DNA of 64,000 nucleotides from Acer yangbiense (Eukaryota > Streptophyta > Magnoliopsida > Sapindales > Sapindaceae). The stretch covers positions 24,756,138-24,820,137 of the forward strand of contig CM017764.1 in the NCBI GenBank assembly GCA_008009225.1. Reading direction: 5' to 3'. The notes below the pieces were generated by a model. That model had not been told where the DNA came from. It worked only from the letters and a program-made list of their open reading frames with translations, and made no database searches. Below, one piece after another: positions 44,160-55,705 of the stretch. The position numbers and the translations under genes are program-made. Every line of letters starts with the position of its first letter. The stretch's first letter is position 1.

Positions 44160-45736
44160 ATCTTCTCATTTGGCTATTCCATGGTAAAACCTCATCCTCA
44201 CCATACAATGTTTCACTCCAATAAACTCAAGTTGATAGCATACTCTCATCTTCACATTACAAAGAGATTTCTAGACTAAAAAGTCTTCAAGTCTTCATGA
44301 GTCTTTAAGAATTCCTCTTTGGTCTTCAAAGTACCTAAGAGAGAAAATAGCAAACCAAACAAGAGATCTTCTCTAAAGAAGAATGGCGAGATATTTTACC
44401 AAAAACAAATATAGAAGACATCCCTTATCTCATACAAAAATGAATTATCTCAAGTGAACAAAATGTTTTCATATTAAAGATTTCCCTTAGACTCTCTAAG
44501 ATATATATCTCCCCAAGGACGATCATCCTTAACATTATCAAGAAAGAATTCTTTCTCCCCCTTAAGACAAAGTCATAATTAAGCACAAAGAGGAACATGA
44601 CTCACACAATTGGAAGATTTTTTCCACACAAGGTTTGAGGTATAAATTTTTCTCCCCTATATCAAACATGGATTCCTCCACACCCAAGGTGAGGCATACA
44701 ATTTCTCCCCCTTTTTGTCAAGGAATAGACAAAGGACACAAGAGATAAAGAACAAGATATTAAGCAAACAAATCGTATAGAAAGCGAAGTTGAATAAACT
44801 AAAGCTCCCTCTTAACATATGCTCCACATATTGTCACCAAGTAGATTTGTTCACAAGGGATTCACACATTCACACATTCAAGCAATAAGAGAAAATATTT
44901 CATCACTTTTCAAAGTCCAAGAGAGAATCATAGATTTTCATTAATCTCTCAAAAATATTCTCACATTGCTAATGAATCTAGCACATAAGCAAAATGTGTG
45001 TGTGTGAATGCTTCTTACATATATAGTAGGAGTAATTGTGATATTAACATGCAAATAATTTTCACACCTATCCATCTAAAGCATTTCCAAAAATAGGTCA
45101 AACCGATATTCTTCAGGGTTTTTGCTTTAAAAGAATAGTTATCAACATTTGAACGTGTGTGTGCATGTGGCTCGTTTTCTTGTTTCTATTTGACAACCCG
45201 AGCTTTTCACAATTCTCAACTATACACCATTAAGCCTTTTATTTTTCATTTCTTTTAGGCTTCGAATCAAAGATTTTTTTTTAATGATTCTTTTCAACAC
45301 TTCTTTGATTTTTCTAACAAAAACATATATACCTCATGGCGGCTTTCACTCATCACAATGGCGTAGCCCTTTCCTACATTGGGAGGCTATACAACCAAGG
45401 TGTGTAGCCCTTTCCATGAGGGTGCTCGTTGAATACTATGTAGTGCCGAAGTAAAATAGATACATACCATAGGTCATCTATCATGTACTTAACAATAAAC
45501 TTCTAGATGCATCCATTATCTACACACTTTCAACCACATATACTCAAAAACTAAAACATATAAAAGAAACATTAGTGCACTTTTTCAAAAATAAGATTTT
45601 CAAGGTCAAGTGCATGATCTAGAAACAATAAAAGATACTTGTTTAAGATCACTACTTCTCAAGTGAGTAGCTCTCAAAGATAATGATAATCAAATAAAGT
45701 TTTGCTTATCAAGCCACTCACAATCACACAAAGACA
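44160..45736 (-). other. SIRE copy 2, PPT and 3' noncoding region
   Basis: Begins with the PPT (minus AAATGAGAAGAT) and extends to the end of RNase H. Homologous in part to 10600-12276. No gene found; AT-rich with microsatellite-like TG stretches near 44990-45010. Matches the long untranslated 3' segment seen in SIRE-type elements. Confidence 0.65.
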
Positions 45737-46207
45737 TCAATCAACACAAATCATGCCGATGGACATTCTAAGAGTTTTAAACCTCTCTTTGTCCAAGGGC
45801 TTGGTGAACAAGTCCGCAAGTTGATTTTTAGTAGGCATATGCTCAAGAGTAACAATATAATGTTCAACTAGGTCTCTAATGAAATGATGCCTAATGTCTA
45901 TGTGCTTTGTGCGGGAGTGTTGAATCGGATTTTTAGAGATGTTAATGGCATTTAAGTTATCACAATAAAGTGTCATTTTTCCTTGTTCTATCTCATAATC
46001 CTTAAGGATTTGTTTCATCCAAAGTAATTATGTGCATGCACTTCCGGCCGTAATGTACTTGGCTTCGGAAGAAGTAAGGGAAACGGAATTTTGTTTCTTA
46101 CTTGACTAAGAAACCAAGTTATTCCCAACATAAAAGCAACCGCTGGATGTGCTTTTACAATCATCTATGTTTCCCGCCCAATCAACATCACTGAAACAAA
46201 TTAACGG
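45737..46207 (-). pseudogene. SIRE copy 2 reverse transcriptase end and RNase H
   Basis: Minus-strand blocks: ICFSDVDWAGNIDDCKSTSG, CFYVGNNLV, KQILKDYEIEQGKMTLYCDN, NAINISKNPIQHSRTKHIDI, RHHFIRDLVE and LADLFTKPLDKERFKTLR. This is SIRE copia RNase H in order, with TLYCDN and RTKHIDIR intact. A stop and frame break near 46019-46100 separates the two halves. Interrupted at 46207 by the 3' LTR of SIRE copy 3; the rest of the pol is lost. Confidence 0.88.
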
Positions 46208-47091
46208 TGTGTAGAATATTAATCTAGAGGGGGGGTGAATAGATTTTAATCGATTTTACCAAATTTTCGTGTATGGTCAAGATTATGAAAATATCCCTAA
46301 TAGACAATATAGAATAGAAAGTGTAATATGGTGCAGAAATTAAATCACACTTGATATTTACGTGGAAACCCTCACGGGCAAAACCACGGGCTAGTAAGTA
46401 AGCCACACTCGAACCTCGAATCCACTAAATGTGTAAACCGATTACAACCTAATCCCGGTAAGTAATCACACACATACCTAATCCCGGTATAAGTGGACCT
46501 AATCCAATTGCTTGCGATCTAAGCAACCTAATCCCGGAAGCCACACACAAGACTTTAGTTCTCAATCAAGAGATTAACACCCTAAGTGAATATGTGAATA
46601 TTCAAAATGCAACATAGACCAAGGGAACCCTATATGCTTATCTAAGATGATGATTTTGCAATAAAAGCAATTCTAGATATTAAGAACTAAATGACATGTC
46701 AATTAGCTTAGCAAATCATAGATTATACAAACCTAGAAAGCTATCACAATACAACTCTCAAACATTCAAAAACACTAATCTTAAACTTGTATCTAAGATA
46801 TATATGAATAACATACAAGTAATAAATGAGATTGCTTGCAAAGAAAAACACAAAATATGTAAGATATTAGTGAAAAACTTACCAAGCAAAGTGTGATGAA
46901 GAATCCATGCAAGATGATATCTAGATGATCATGGATGATGCTAGATGATGATTGATGATCATGGAAAAGTGTTTGAGTAATCAAAGATGATCAAAGATGA
47001 GTTCTTGATGAAAAAGCTCTCTTTGAAAATTCTCTCAATTAAAAATATGATATTTGAGTCATTGGGGACGACCTAAAAATGAAGCAATGTT

Positions 47092-47097
47092 TATATA
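47092..47097 (-). promoter_or_regulatory. LTR TATA box
   Basis: TATATA (within CCTATATAAAC on the minus strand) directly downstream of the CAGCGGT cluster of the SIRE copy-3 LTR. Confidence 0.45.
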
Positions 47098-47109
47098 GGT
47101 GTCCCAAAT

Positions 47110-47390
47110 GATGAAACGCCGTTTTGAGAAAAGCAGGGCAAACCGCTGCCATTACCGCTGCCAAAACCACAGCGGTATCGACAGCGGTACATAAAAAATG
47201 CATCAGGTATGAAACCGCTGTGCCAACCGCTGTGGCTTCCACATCGGTAAGCACTGTTCATGAAACTGCTGTCCAACTGCTGCAAAAAAAAAAACACAGT
47301 GGTCGGAGTGATGCAAACAGAGCATCTCACCGCTGTGGATACCGCAACGGATACCGGTAGTGGTAGTGGTAGTGGCAATGGTCTCCAGAC
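47110..47390. repeat. CAGCGGT/ACCGCTG motif cluster in LTR U3
   Basis: About ten copies of ACCGCTG(C/T), CAGCGGTA and GGTAGTGGTAGTGG in both orientations (for example 47150, 47158, 47170, 47180, 47214, 47228, 47329). Same position relative to TATA as the GGCGGTT clusters of related LTRs, but built from a different core. Confidence 0.8.
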
Positions 47391-47749
47391 CTCATGTCAA
47401 GCAAAAGCAAGGCTTTGCATCCTAATGCCTAAATGTCATGGCATTTCAATGTACAAGATGCAACCATTTAAGAACATTCATGAAGAGGTATAATTGATCA
47501 TTAATGAGCACATAATAATAACACATACACAACATACAAGAAAACGAATTATGCATGAGATGTGAGTGTGTGTGTGCAACTAATCTCTTCAAAGCAAATT
47601 AAGCACATAGAAGTTTACCTTTGGTGCTTATCAAGATGAGGTCTTGAAAAGGCATTGATCTTGAACACTAATATCTAAGCTACCCTTACAATGAACCCCA
47701 ATTGTGGTTTGTCCACGAAATAAGCCAATCATGTAAATGAGACCTTACA

Positions 47750-48518
47750 ATCTCCCCATTTGGCTATTTCGTGACAAAACCACCACTCACATTGATCCTC
47801 ACAACAAAATAGAAGCTACGGGATAGCAATGATATTCTACATTACAAAGAGATATTAAAAATCTTCAAGTCTTCAATCTCTTGTAGAACTATCAACCCTT
47901 CAAAACAAAAAAAAAATTACACTTTCCAAAGCAAGTGTATGTGAGATGATCAAGTGAAAATAAAACAAGCATTTGCATTTGTGAATTTAAGCACAACATC
48001 ATGTAATGTATGTGTATGCAATTCTCCCCCTAAAAAGGTTACTCCCCCTCAATAAATATTATCCCCAACATGCACAATTGCTACTACAATTTGCAACTCC
48101 CCTTACCACATTCTACTCCCCTTTTTTGTCATCATATAGGCAAAGAAGTAGTCCCCAACCGGGTCACTCTTAACAAAGAGAGATAGTAGCATGCAAGATA
48201 TTTGCATAATCAAATAAGTCACTTTATGCATCCCAATTAATTGAAAAGAAACAAGGAGATTTATTTGAAGAAAGTGTGTGAATCAAACATGCTTTGCATA
48301 CAAGACATGTAGCATTCAAGTCCAAAATACAATGGTATTTGGCAAAGCGAATGACAAAGGTTTCTAATAAGAATTTAAACCAATTCAAACCAATTTCACC
48401 ATTGTTAATTTGATTTCTAGTTCTAACCCCTTCATTCAAATCACCTATGATTTCTTCTTGATAGTGTAAGTTTCTAAGTCTAGGGTGAAAAAGTTCAACA
48501 ACTTTGTCATTTTATTGA
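47750..48518 (-). other. SIRE copy 3, PPT, 3' region and a short pol trace
   Basis: PPT at 47750-47761, then AT-rich 3' noncoding sequence resembling 44160 onward. Near 48390-48445 the minus strand reads GDLNEGVRTRNQINNG, which fits the SIRE segment between integrase and RT (G(D/N)xxxGVRTR). RT and RNase H are missing between these, an internal deletion. Confidence 0.55.
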
Positions 48519-48523
48519 TTATC

Positions 48524-49415
48524 TGATATGAACCTCACCAAGAGCAGTGAGACCCGGAACCAATATATGGTAACGAAGGATCATTTTCTGAATCAAGTTT
48601 ATGAAATAAAGAAAATTAAAGGACTGTGACCCGTTATCTATATGGAGATAAGAACCAACTGTATCAAGAAGTATTGTAGACGCCACACTCAAGAAGAGAC
48701 GAAGGTGAGTGATAAGTCTGGTTTGAACGCCACAAGGAAGAATCCTTGATAATTTTCAAGTTCAATGAAGAACCAAAGAGAAAACACTCTCAATTTTAAT
48801 ATAATCAAAGTCTAACCTTTTTACATAGGAGAAGAACCAAATATATAGCTTCCTTGGAACATCCCTCCAAGCATGGGAGACACAAGAGACTTAATTGACA
48901 AAGCAAATTACAAGAAAATAATAAAGCAAATGCTGATATCAAGTAGAACTCTTCAAATCCCGTAGATTAGTTGAATCCAGCCACCATAATGAATTCAGTC
49001 ATAACTCTCTCTTGGAACCTTCAAATGACTTGATTCAAAATACGAAATTGAAGTTAAAGTGCTGATATTTCCAATAAGATAAGCCATGTTAGCTGGTCAT
49101 CTGGAAACAAAAGTTATGAAGTCCCCAAACTGCCCTTCGAAACTGATCTGATGCATTTACTAATCGCACCCCTTGCAAATTGACTCTCCCATGTCATGCC
49201 CCTTGTAATCGGCCCAATCAATTGCCTTGATGACGTTAATTAAGCCTTGGCCTTCATGTGGGCTCATCTTGGACTTCAATAATTTAAAATCAGCCCAAGT
49301 GTCTTGAATTAAGCCATTGATTGCATCTTTGAATCTCCTAGCCCTTACCCTTGTTATTGGCCCAAATGGAACTTGCAATGGATCCATTGGTACAACAGCC
49401 CCCTTATTCACATCA
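48524..49415 (-). mobile_element. CRM-like element, 3' LTR
   Basis: 892 bp, TGATATGAACC...ATTCACATCA. It pairs with 56186-57078 (893 bp). The first ~250 bp on the coding (minus) side encode the end of pol. Confidence 0.93.
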
Positions 49416-49821
49416 TTCCCTCCCTCTTGACAATGATTTGTCCTCAAATCGTCACCTACATCAAAAGGAGACAAATCAGAAACAGTAAAGCTAGCACTAA
49501 CATTATACTCACCTGGAAGATCTAGCTTGTAGGCATTGTCATTGATCCTTTCAATCACTTGAAATGAGCCGTCTCCTCTTGGAAGTAGTTTAGAACACCG
49601 CTGAGTTGGGAATCATTCCTTCCTCATATGCAACCAAACCCAATCACCCAGTTCAAACACAACTTTCTTGCACCCTTTATTAGCTTGGTTGACATATTGC
49701 TCAGTTCTCCTATCGATGTTTTGCCTAGTCTTTTCATGGATTTGCTTAACAAAATCTGCCTTTTTCTTCCCATCCAAGTTAACATGCTTATTCACAGGTA
49801 AAGGAATTAAATCTAATGGAG
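49160..49821 (-). pseudogene. CRM-like integrase C-terminus, extending into the 3' LTR
   Basis: Minus strand from 49821: TPLDLIPLPVNKHVNLDGKK, KKVVFELGDWVWLHMRKE, a stop near 49613, RGDGSFQVIERINDNAYKLD, LPGEYNVSASFTVSDLSPF, RTNHCQEGGND (over the PPT), and then in the LTR PLQVPFGPITRVRARRFKDA. The last ~85 codons are LTR-encoded. The sequence matches my recollection of CRM-lineage polyproteins, in which an LTR-encoded C-terminal motif is linked to centromere targeting. Joins the core at 51567 if the LINE is removed. Confidence 0.82.
49416..49428 (-). promoter_or_regulatory. Polypurine tract of the CRM-like element
   Basis: Minus-strand AAGAGGGAGGGAA directly before the 3' LTR start TGATGTGAATAAGG. 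It is also coding (QEGGN). The equivalent at 15292-15302 is GAGAGGGGGAA. Confidence 0.85.
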
Positions 49822-51557
49822 TTTTTTTTTTTTTTTTTTTGGGTAAATAAATAGTATCATAGAAAGAGAGAAAGAATGTACAAAATACAAGGGGCATACC
49901 CCAGGAAAAACAAGAGCAAAAACAAAAGCTCAAACCAGCTCAAACATACGAGCAAAAACAAGAAGCAAGAGCTAAACAAGGGCTCAAACAAACAAAAAAA
50001 AAACACAAGGCAAACGAATCAACTAATAGAAATATTCCACTTTAAAGCAACATGAGGCCAATCCTTCAAGTTGATAGATAAGAGCCTACTACGAATAGTA
50101 TCAATAATGGAACAGGTAACAACTATGCTGGTCTTATGATGGCTCCCAAATATTCTATTGTTCCTTTCTCTCCAAATAGAGTAAACTGCCACAGCAAGAC
50201 AAAGCTTCTTAACAACAATGGAAGGAGATTTCCCCCTCCAATGTTGAGAAGCCCAAGCAATAAAACTAGGCCGTCTCTGACCATTCCAAGGCCGACCACA
50301 CATATCCTTCAAATGAGACCATATGACTTTGCTATAAGCACACTCAAAGAAAAGGTGGGCATGAGTCTCAGGGAAAGCGGAGCAAAGAACACAAAGAGTG
50401 CCAACATGAGGAGTATAAGGATGAACACGGTCCAACGTTGAAAGTCTCCCTCTAATAGCTAACCAAAGAATGAAGCTCATCCTTGGAATGTTATGTGAAT
50501 ACCACACAAGCTCCAACCAAGGAACCAAAGGATGAGGAGCCTTAAGACTAGCCATGGTAGAGGCTGTGGTGTAAATACCATCAGGTGTAGGAAGCCACTT
50601 AATACAATCCTCCAAACTAGAACTAGGGTTGTAAGAAGGCATGTGGTTCTTGATTTCAAAGAGGTCAATCGACATAGAGCAAGGCCAAACCCACTGATCA
50701 CCAAGAATAATAGAACTGACTTTAGCCTTATTCCCAAGACCTGAGTCGTAAATTGCCCTAGAGCTCCAATTTAAAAGAATAGGGCCATTGGGATGCCAAT
50801 TATCAAACCATAAGGAAGTGCCGAGACCATTACCAATTATATGCCGAATCAAGGGACGAGCAATGGGACGAAGCTTGAGGAGCTTTCTCCAATTCCAAGA
50901 ACACGTTTGAGGAGCTTTCACCTCCCAAATACTCCTATCTTTAAGATGATGGGTTTTAATCCAAGTAGACCAGAGGTTATTAGAACCATGCACTAGATTC
51001 CACAAATGCCGAATCATTAGAGCTTTATTCCAAGAAATGAGATCCTTGATGCCGAGACCACCCTCATTTTTTGGAAGACATATATCAGCCCAAGCAACTT
51101 TCGCCCCTTTACAATTTCCATCAACACCTTTCCACAAAAATGAGCAAAGCTTATGCTCAATATTCCTCAGAACCTTTGAAGGAAGACAAAGGTGACTAGC
51201 CCAAAAGACTTGAATACTAGACAAAACCGAGATAATAAGTTGCAACCGACCCGCATATGAAAGAAAACGATTCATCCAAGAAGAAATTCTAGTCGAAACT
51301 TTAACCAAAAGAGGAGAGCAATCAAGATGACTTAACTTTTAAGAAATGATTGGAATCCCCAAATACCTGATAGGGAGCAATCCAACGTTATAGCCAAAAA
51401 TATTGATGAGCTGCTGCCTACTGTCATTATGCACCCCAGAAAGAAAAATATTACTCTTTGTTGGATTAGCTTTGAGGCCCGAGAGAGAAGAGAAATCATC
51501 AAGAGACTTCTTGAGAACGGTAGCAGAAGGAGTAGAACCATGACAAAGCATAATAAG
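49822..51557 (-). mobile_element. 5'-truncated L1-like LINE inside the CRM-like integrase gene
   Basis: T-run 49822-49840 (poly-A), then the 3' signature gggtaaataaatagtatcat. It splits VYGYN from TPLDLIPL of the integrase. The 5' end is inside the RT domain, just after the FADD position. No TSD: about nine target bases appear deleted, and 'caaattcta' next to the 5' junction duplicates sequence 73 bp away in the host element. Confidence 0.9.
50025..51557 (-). pseudogene. LINE ORF2 C-terminal fragment
   Basis: Reads LSGLKANPTKSNIFLSGV, LLPIRYLGIPIIS, a stop near 51339, then SYAGRLQLIISVLSSIQVFW, LPKNEGGLGIKDLISWNKAL, MRHLWNLVHG-type text, SWNWRKLLKLRPIARPL, SLWFDNWHPNGPIL and CVLCSAFPETHAHLFFECAY near the end. 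The protein is about 430 residues after the stop and is the better preserved of the two long LINE copies here. It has an RT thumb and zinc-binding region but no catalytic palm or endonuclease. Confidence 0.88.
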
Positions 51558-51566
51558 CAAATTCTA

Positions 51567-52850
51567 TTATAACCATACACAATTTCAAAAGGTGAAAATT
51601 GAGTTGCAGAATGCACACTCCTATTATAAGCAAATTCTACATGCGGCAAACAATCTTCCCATGTTTTCAAGTTCTTTTGTATGATAGCACGTAACAAGGT
51701 AGACAAAGTCCTATTAACCACTTCGGTTTGACCATCAGATTGTGGATGACAAGTAGTAGAAAATAAAAGCTTAGTTCCTAACTTACCGCACAAAGTCTTC
51801 CAAAAGTAGCTTAAGAACTTAGCATCTCTATCCGAAAAAATGGTTTTAGGCATGCCATGCAATCTAAAAATTTCTTTGAAAAACAAATCAGCAATATATG
51901 AGGCATCATCAGTTTTATGACAAGGAATGAAATGTGCCATTTTAGAAAACCTATCAATAACCACATATATAGAATCCCTACCCCTTTTAGACCTAGGCAA
52001 ACCCAACCCAAAATCCATAGAAATATCAATCCAAGGTCCATTAGGTATAGGCAAAGGAGTATACAAACCATGAGGCTTAGTCTTAGACTTAGCTTGTCTA
52101 CACGTAATGCATTTCTCACAAATTCTTTCTACATCACGTTTCATATGAGGACAAAAGAAGTGTTCATGCAAAACATCTAGTGTCTTGGCTATACCAAAAT
52201 GCCCCATCAAACCTCCCCCATGAGCTTCTCTAACAAGCAATTCACGCAAAGAACTCTTAGGTACACACAACTTAGTTTCTCTGAACAAAAATCCATCATG
52301 CCTATAAAACTTGCCAAATGCTACTTTCTCACATGCATTGAATACATTACCAAAATCAGAATCTTCCACATACAATTCTTTGATGTAATCAAATCCAAAC
52401 AATCTAGCATCCAAAGTAGAAAGTAAAACGTACCTTCTAGACAAAGCATCAGCGACCACATTTTCCTTACCCTTTTTGTACTTGATTACATATAGAAATG
52501 TTTCTATGAATTCCACCCACTTGGCATGTCTCTTATTCAGCTTGTGTTGGCCCGTTAAATGCTTCAATGACTCATGATCTATGTGAATCACAAATTCCTT
52601 CGGCCAAAGGTAGTGTTGCCAAGTTTCCAATGCTCTAATCAAAGCATACATCTCTTTGTCATATGTAGGATAGTTCATGGCTGCTCCACTTATCTTCTCA
52701 CTAAAATATGCAATGGGATGCCCTTCTTGCATTAGAACAGCTCCAATACCTATTCCAGAAGCATCACACTCGATCTCAAAAGCTTTATCAAAGTCAGGCA
52801 AAGCAAGCAAAGGTGCATTAGTTAATTTTTCCTTAATCAAGTTAAATGCC
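51567..52850 (-). pseudogene. CRM-like RNase H and integrase catalytic core
   Basis: FEIECDASGIGIGAVLMQEG, YDKEMYALIRALETWQHYLW and FVIHIDHESLKHLTGQ (RNase H); KGKENVVADALSRR (linker); GHFGIAKTLDVLHEHFFCPH with CEKCITCRQAK (HHCC finger); DISMDFGLGLP, DSIYVVIDRFSKMAHFIPCH, TIFSDRDAKFLSYFWKTLCG and HPQSDGQTEVVNRTL (core with D, D and E); FAYNRSVHSATQFSPFEIVY. This stretch is one open frame of over 420 codons before the LINE, the longest intact pol segment in the window. Confidence 0.92.
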
Positions 52851-52852
52851 TT

Positions 52853-53600
52853 TTATTGCTCAATACCCCACTTAAAACCCATATTCTTTTTGATAACTTC
52901 AGTTAAAGGTGCAGCTATACTACTAAAATCCTTCACAAACCTTCTATAAAAACTAGCCAACCCATGAAAGCTTCTCACTTGTCCTACATTTGTAGGTTTC
53001 GGCCAATCTTTGATTGCCTTAACCTTCTCTTCATCAACCCCAATCCCCTTAGCACTAATAACAAAACCCAAAAATATAAGCTTATCCGTGCAAAAGGTAC
53101 ACTTTTTGAGATTAGCAAACAACGTTTCTGTTCTTAAAACACCTAAAACAAGTTTTAAATGTTCAACACGCTCATCCAAGTTTTTGCTATAAATCAGAAT
53201 GTCATCAAAGTAAACAACAACAAATTTTCCAATAAAAGCACGCAAAACATGGTTCATTAACCTCATGAATGTACTTGGTGCATTAGTTAACCCAAAAGGC
53301 ATCACTAACCACTCATATAAACCATATTTTGTTTTGAAAGCAGTTTTCCATTCATCACCTTCTTTCATCCTAATTTGATGATATCCACTTTTAAGATCAA
53401 TTTTAGTGAAAACACAAGAACCATGCAATTCATCAAGCATATCATCTAATCTAGGAATAGGATGTCGATACTTTACAGTGATATTGTTGATGGCACAACA
53501 GTCAACACACATCCTCCATGTTCCATCCTTTTTTTGGCACAAGCAATACGGGAACCACACAAGGACTCATGCTCTCACGCACATACCCCTTTTCCATGAG
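52853..53600 (-). pseudogene. CRM-like reverse transcriptase
   Basis: CQKKDGTWRMCVDCCAINNI, HPIPRLDDMLDELHG, FTKIDLKSGYHQIRMKEGDE, MPFGLTNAPSTFMRLMN, VVVYFDDILIYSKNLDERVE (FDD active site), FLGFVISAKGIGVDEEKV and SFYRRFVKDFSSIAAPLTE: a complete gypsy RT fingers-palm-thumb series. The usual WRMCVDxRAIN shows C for R. Frame breaks at both ends (near 53570 and 52850). Confidence 0.92.
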
Positions 53601-53609
53601 CTCACTAAC

Positions 53610-54600
53610 CTACTTTTGAAGTTCCTTTGTCTCCTCGGGATTACTTCTGTATACGGGTCTATTTGGGATGGGTGGTTCGGGTACAAAATCGATTTGATGC
53701 TCAATTCCTCTTATTGGTGGTAAACCAATAGGTATCTCTTCGGGAAACACCTTATCAAAGTCCTGCAAAAGTGAGACAACAACACTAGGCAAAGAAGAGT
53801 CAATTTCATTAGTACTAAAACAAGCCTCTTTGTACAAAAGTACAATCATTGGCTGAAGTGAAAACAAGGCCTTTTTGATATCACTCCTTCTTGTATAAAA
53901 GCTCACATGTTTACTCTCTTTGTCACTCTTTCTTTCTTTTTTTGTTGTTTCGGTCTCTTTTTCTTTTGTCTCTCTTTCTTTTGAACTCTCACTCTCCCTT
54001 TTTACATCTCTCTCTTTGTTTAACCTTACTTGATCTTCATATACTTGTCTTGGGGTTAAGGGTACAAGAATGATTGGCTTTTTATTGAGTACAAAGGAGT
54101 ATCTATTGGTATATCCATCATGTGTTACATGTCTATCAAACTGCCATGGCCTCCCCAAAAGGATATGGCCCGCACTCATTGGCACCACATCACAACAAAC
54201 TTCATCTTTGTACTTTCCAATTGAAAATGTCACCAACACCTATTTAGTAACCTTAATTTCCCCACTATCATTCAACCATTGTAGCTTATACGGTTTTGGG
54301 TGCTTCAAAGTAACCAAATTCAATTTTTCCACCAAAGTAGTGCTAGCCACATTAGTACAACTTCCTCTATCAATAATCATGCTACATACCTTGTCATTAA
54401 CATGGCAGCGGGTGTGAAAGATATTGTCACGTTGTACCTCATCATCTTTCTTCACTTGAACACTAAGAGCTCTTTTTGCTACCAAAAGCTCTCCATTCAC
54501 CGGATACTCTACGTCACTTGCATCCTCCAAAGGTGGTATGGACTCATCATTAGATTCACCCTCGGATTCGATTACCCCATCATCCTTCAAAACCATTACT
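53610..54600 (-). pseudogene. CRM-like protease region
   Basis: ELLVAKRALSVQVKKDDEVQ, NIFHTRCHVNDKVCSMIIDR and GSCTNVASTTLVEKLNLVTL: an aspartic protease with the active-site D followed by R-G where family members read D-G-G, a likely inactivating change. Then GHILLGRPWQFDRHVTHDGY, a Lys/Glu/Ser/Thr-rich linker, SLLQDFDKVFPEEIPIGLPP and EHQIDFVPEPPIPNRP leading to RT. An in-frame stop near 54240 splits it. Confidence 0.88.
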
Positions 54601-54601
54601 C

Positions 54602-55705
54602 TCTTGTTTGGACATTATGATGCAATATGACCTGCTCCCAAACACTTAAAGCACTTAATATCTCGGTTTCTAGAAGGTTGGAAATCTGATTTACCTTGAT
54701 TTGTTGTGCTTCCGGCCTTATTATCTTCAGAAGGTTCGGCCTTGGCCTTCAAACTAGGCTGGTCTTCCTTCTTGCTCCAATTCGGTTTCCATGTTGATGA
54801 AGAACCCGAAATTTGCCCAGCCCATGTGGAACCTTTCTTCTTCAACTGTTGTTCCACCTTAATGGTCATGTGCACCATGTAAGTCAATTCCATATAATGT
54901 TGCATCTCCACTACATTTGCAATATCCCGGTGTAATCCATTCAAGAACCTAGCCATAGTGGCCTCTCGGTCTTCCTCTACATCAGCTCGAATCATGGTGA
55001 TCTCCATTTCCTTGTAGTAGTCTTTAACACACTTAGATCCTTGAGTAAGAGTTTGCAATTTTTGAAACAAACCCCTATAATAGTGGCTTGGAATGAAACG
55101 CCTTCTCATAACAGTTTTCATCTCCTCCCATGTCTCAATTGGTCTTTCTCCATTCCGTCTCCTACTCACAACTAGTTGATCCCACAAAACGATAGCATAA
55201 TCAGTGAATTCTATGGCTACCAACTTCACCTTCTTCAATTCGGAATAGTCATGACAATCAAACACCATTTCCATTCTTTTCTCCCACTCCAATAAGCTTC
55301 GGGATCAGTTTTCCCTTGGAAAGTTGGGATCTTCACCTTAATGCCACCCAAGTTATTATCAACCCTCTCTCCATACCTATCTCCTCTATTCCCATACCTA
55401 ACTTCTCTACCTTCCATTCCACGCCTAAATCTATCCACACCCATATTAGACATGCGATCCTCCTCCTCTAGGTCATTCCCATAATTATCTTCATAGTCAT
55501 TCCTAGGTGGATTCCTTTCTTTTTGTTCCACATTAGGAGCCCTGAATGGCCGCTCCCTTTGTGAACTAGACTCCACTTTGTCTATCCTATCATTCACCTC
55601 GCCAAACTGAACCTCTATCCGTGCCATGTGTTGTTGTACGGCTTTATGCAAAAAGTTGAGATCAACCATTTCTGGTGCTACATTGGGACTATTATTGTGT
55701 GACAT
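54602..55705 (-). pseudogene. CRM-like gag
   Basis: Likely start MSHNNSPNVAPEMVDLNFLH at 55705. Then an Arg/Asp-rich region, VKIPTFQGKTDPEAY (gag core entry), a one-base frameshift near 55290, EWEKRMEMVFDCHDYSELKK, MKTVMRRRFIPSHYYRGLFQ, FLNGLHRDIANVVE and CFKCLGAGHIAS, with the final Cys of the zinc knuckle just past a stop near 54615. Gag builds the particle and packages RNA. About 365 residues, normal for the family. Confidence 0.88.

Larger units (their letters stand above)
46208..47749 (-). mobile_element. SIRE copy 3, 3' LTR
   Basis: About 1.54 kb from TGTGTAGAATATTAATCTAG at the left to GACCTTACA at 47749. PPT (minus AAATGGGGAGAT) follows at 47750-47761, so this is a 3' LTR and the element extends to the right. 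It lies inside the RNase H gene of copy 2. The left flank is ACGGTG; the partner TSD has been deleted. Confidence 0.82.
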
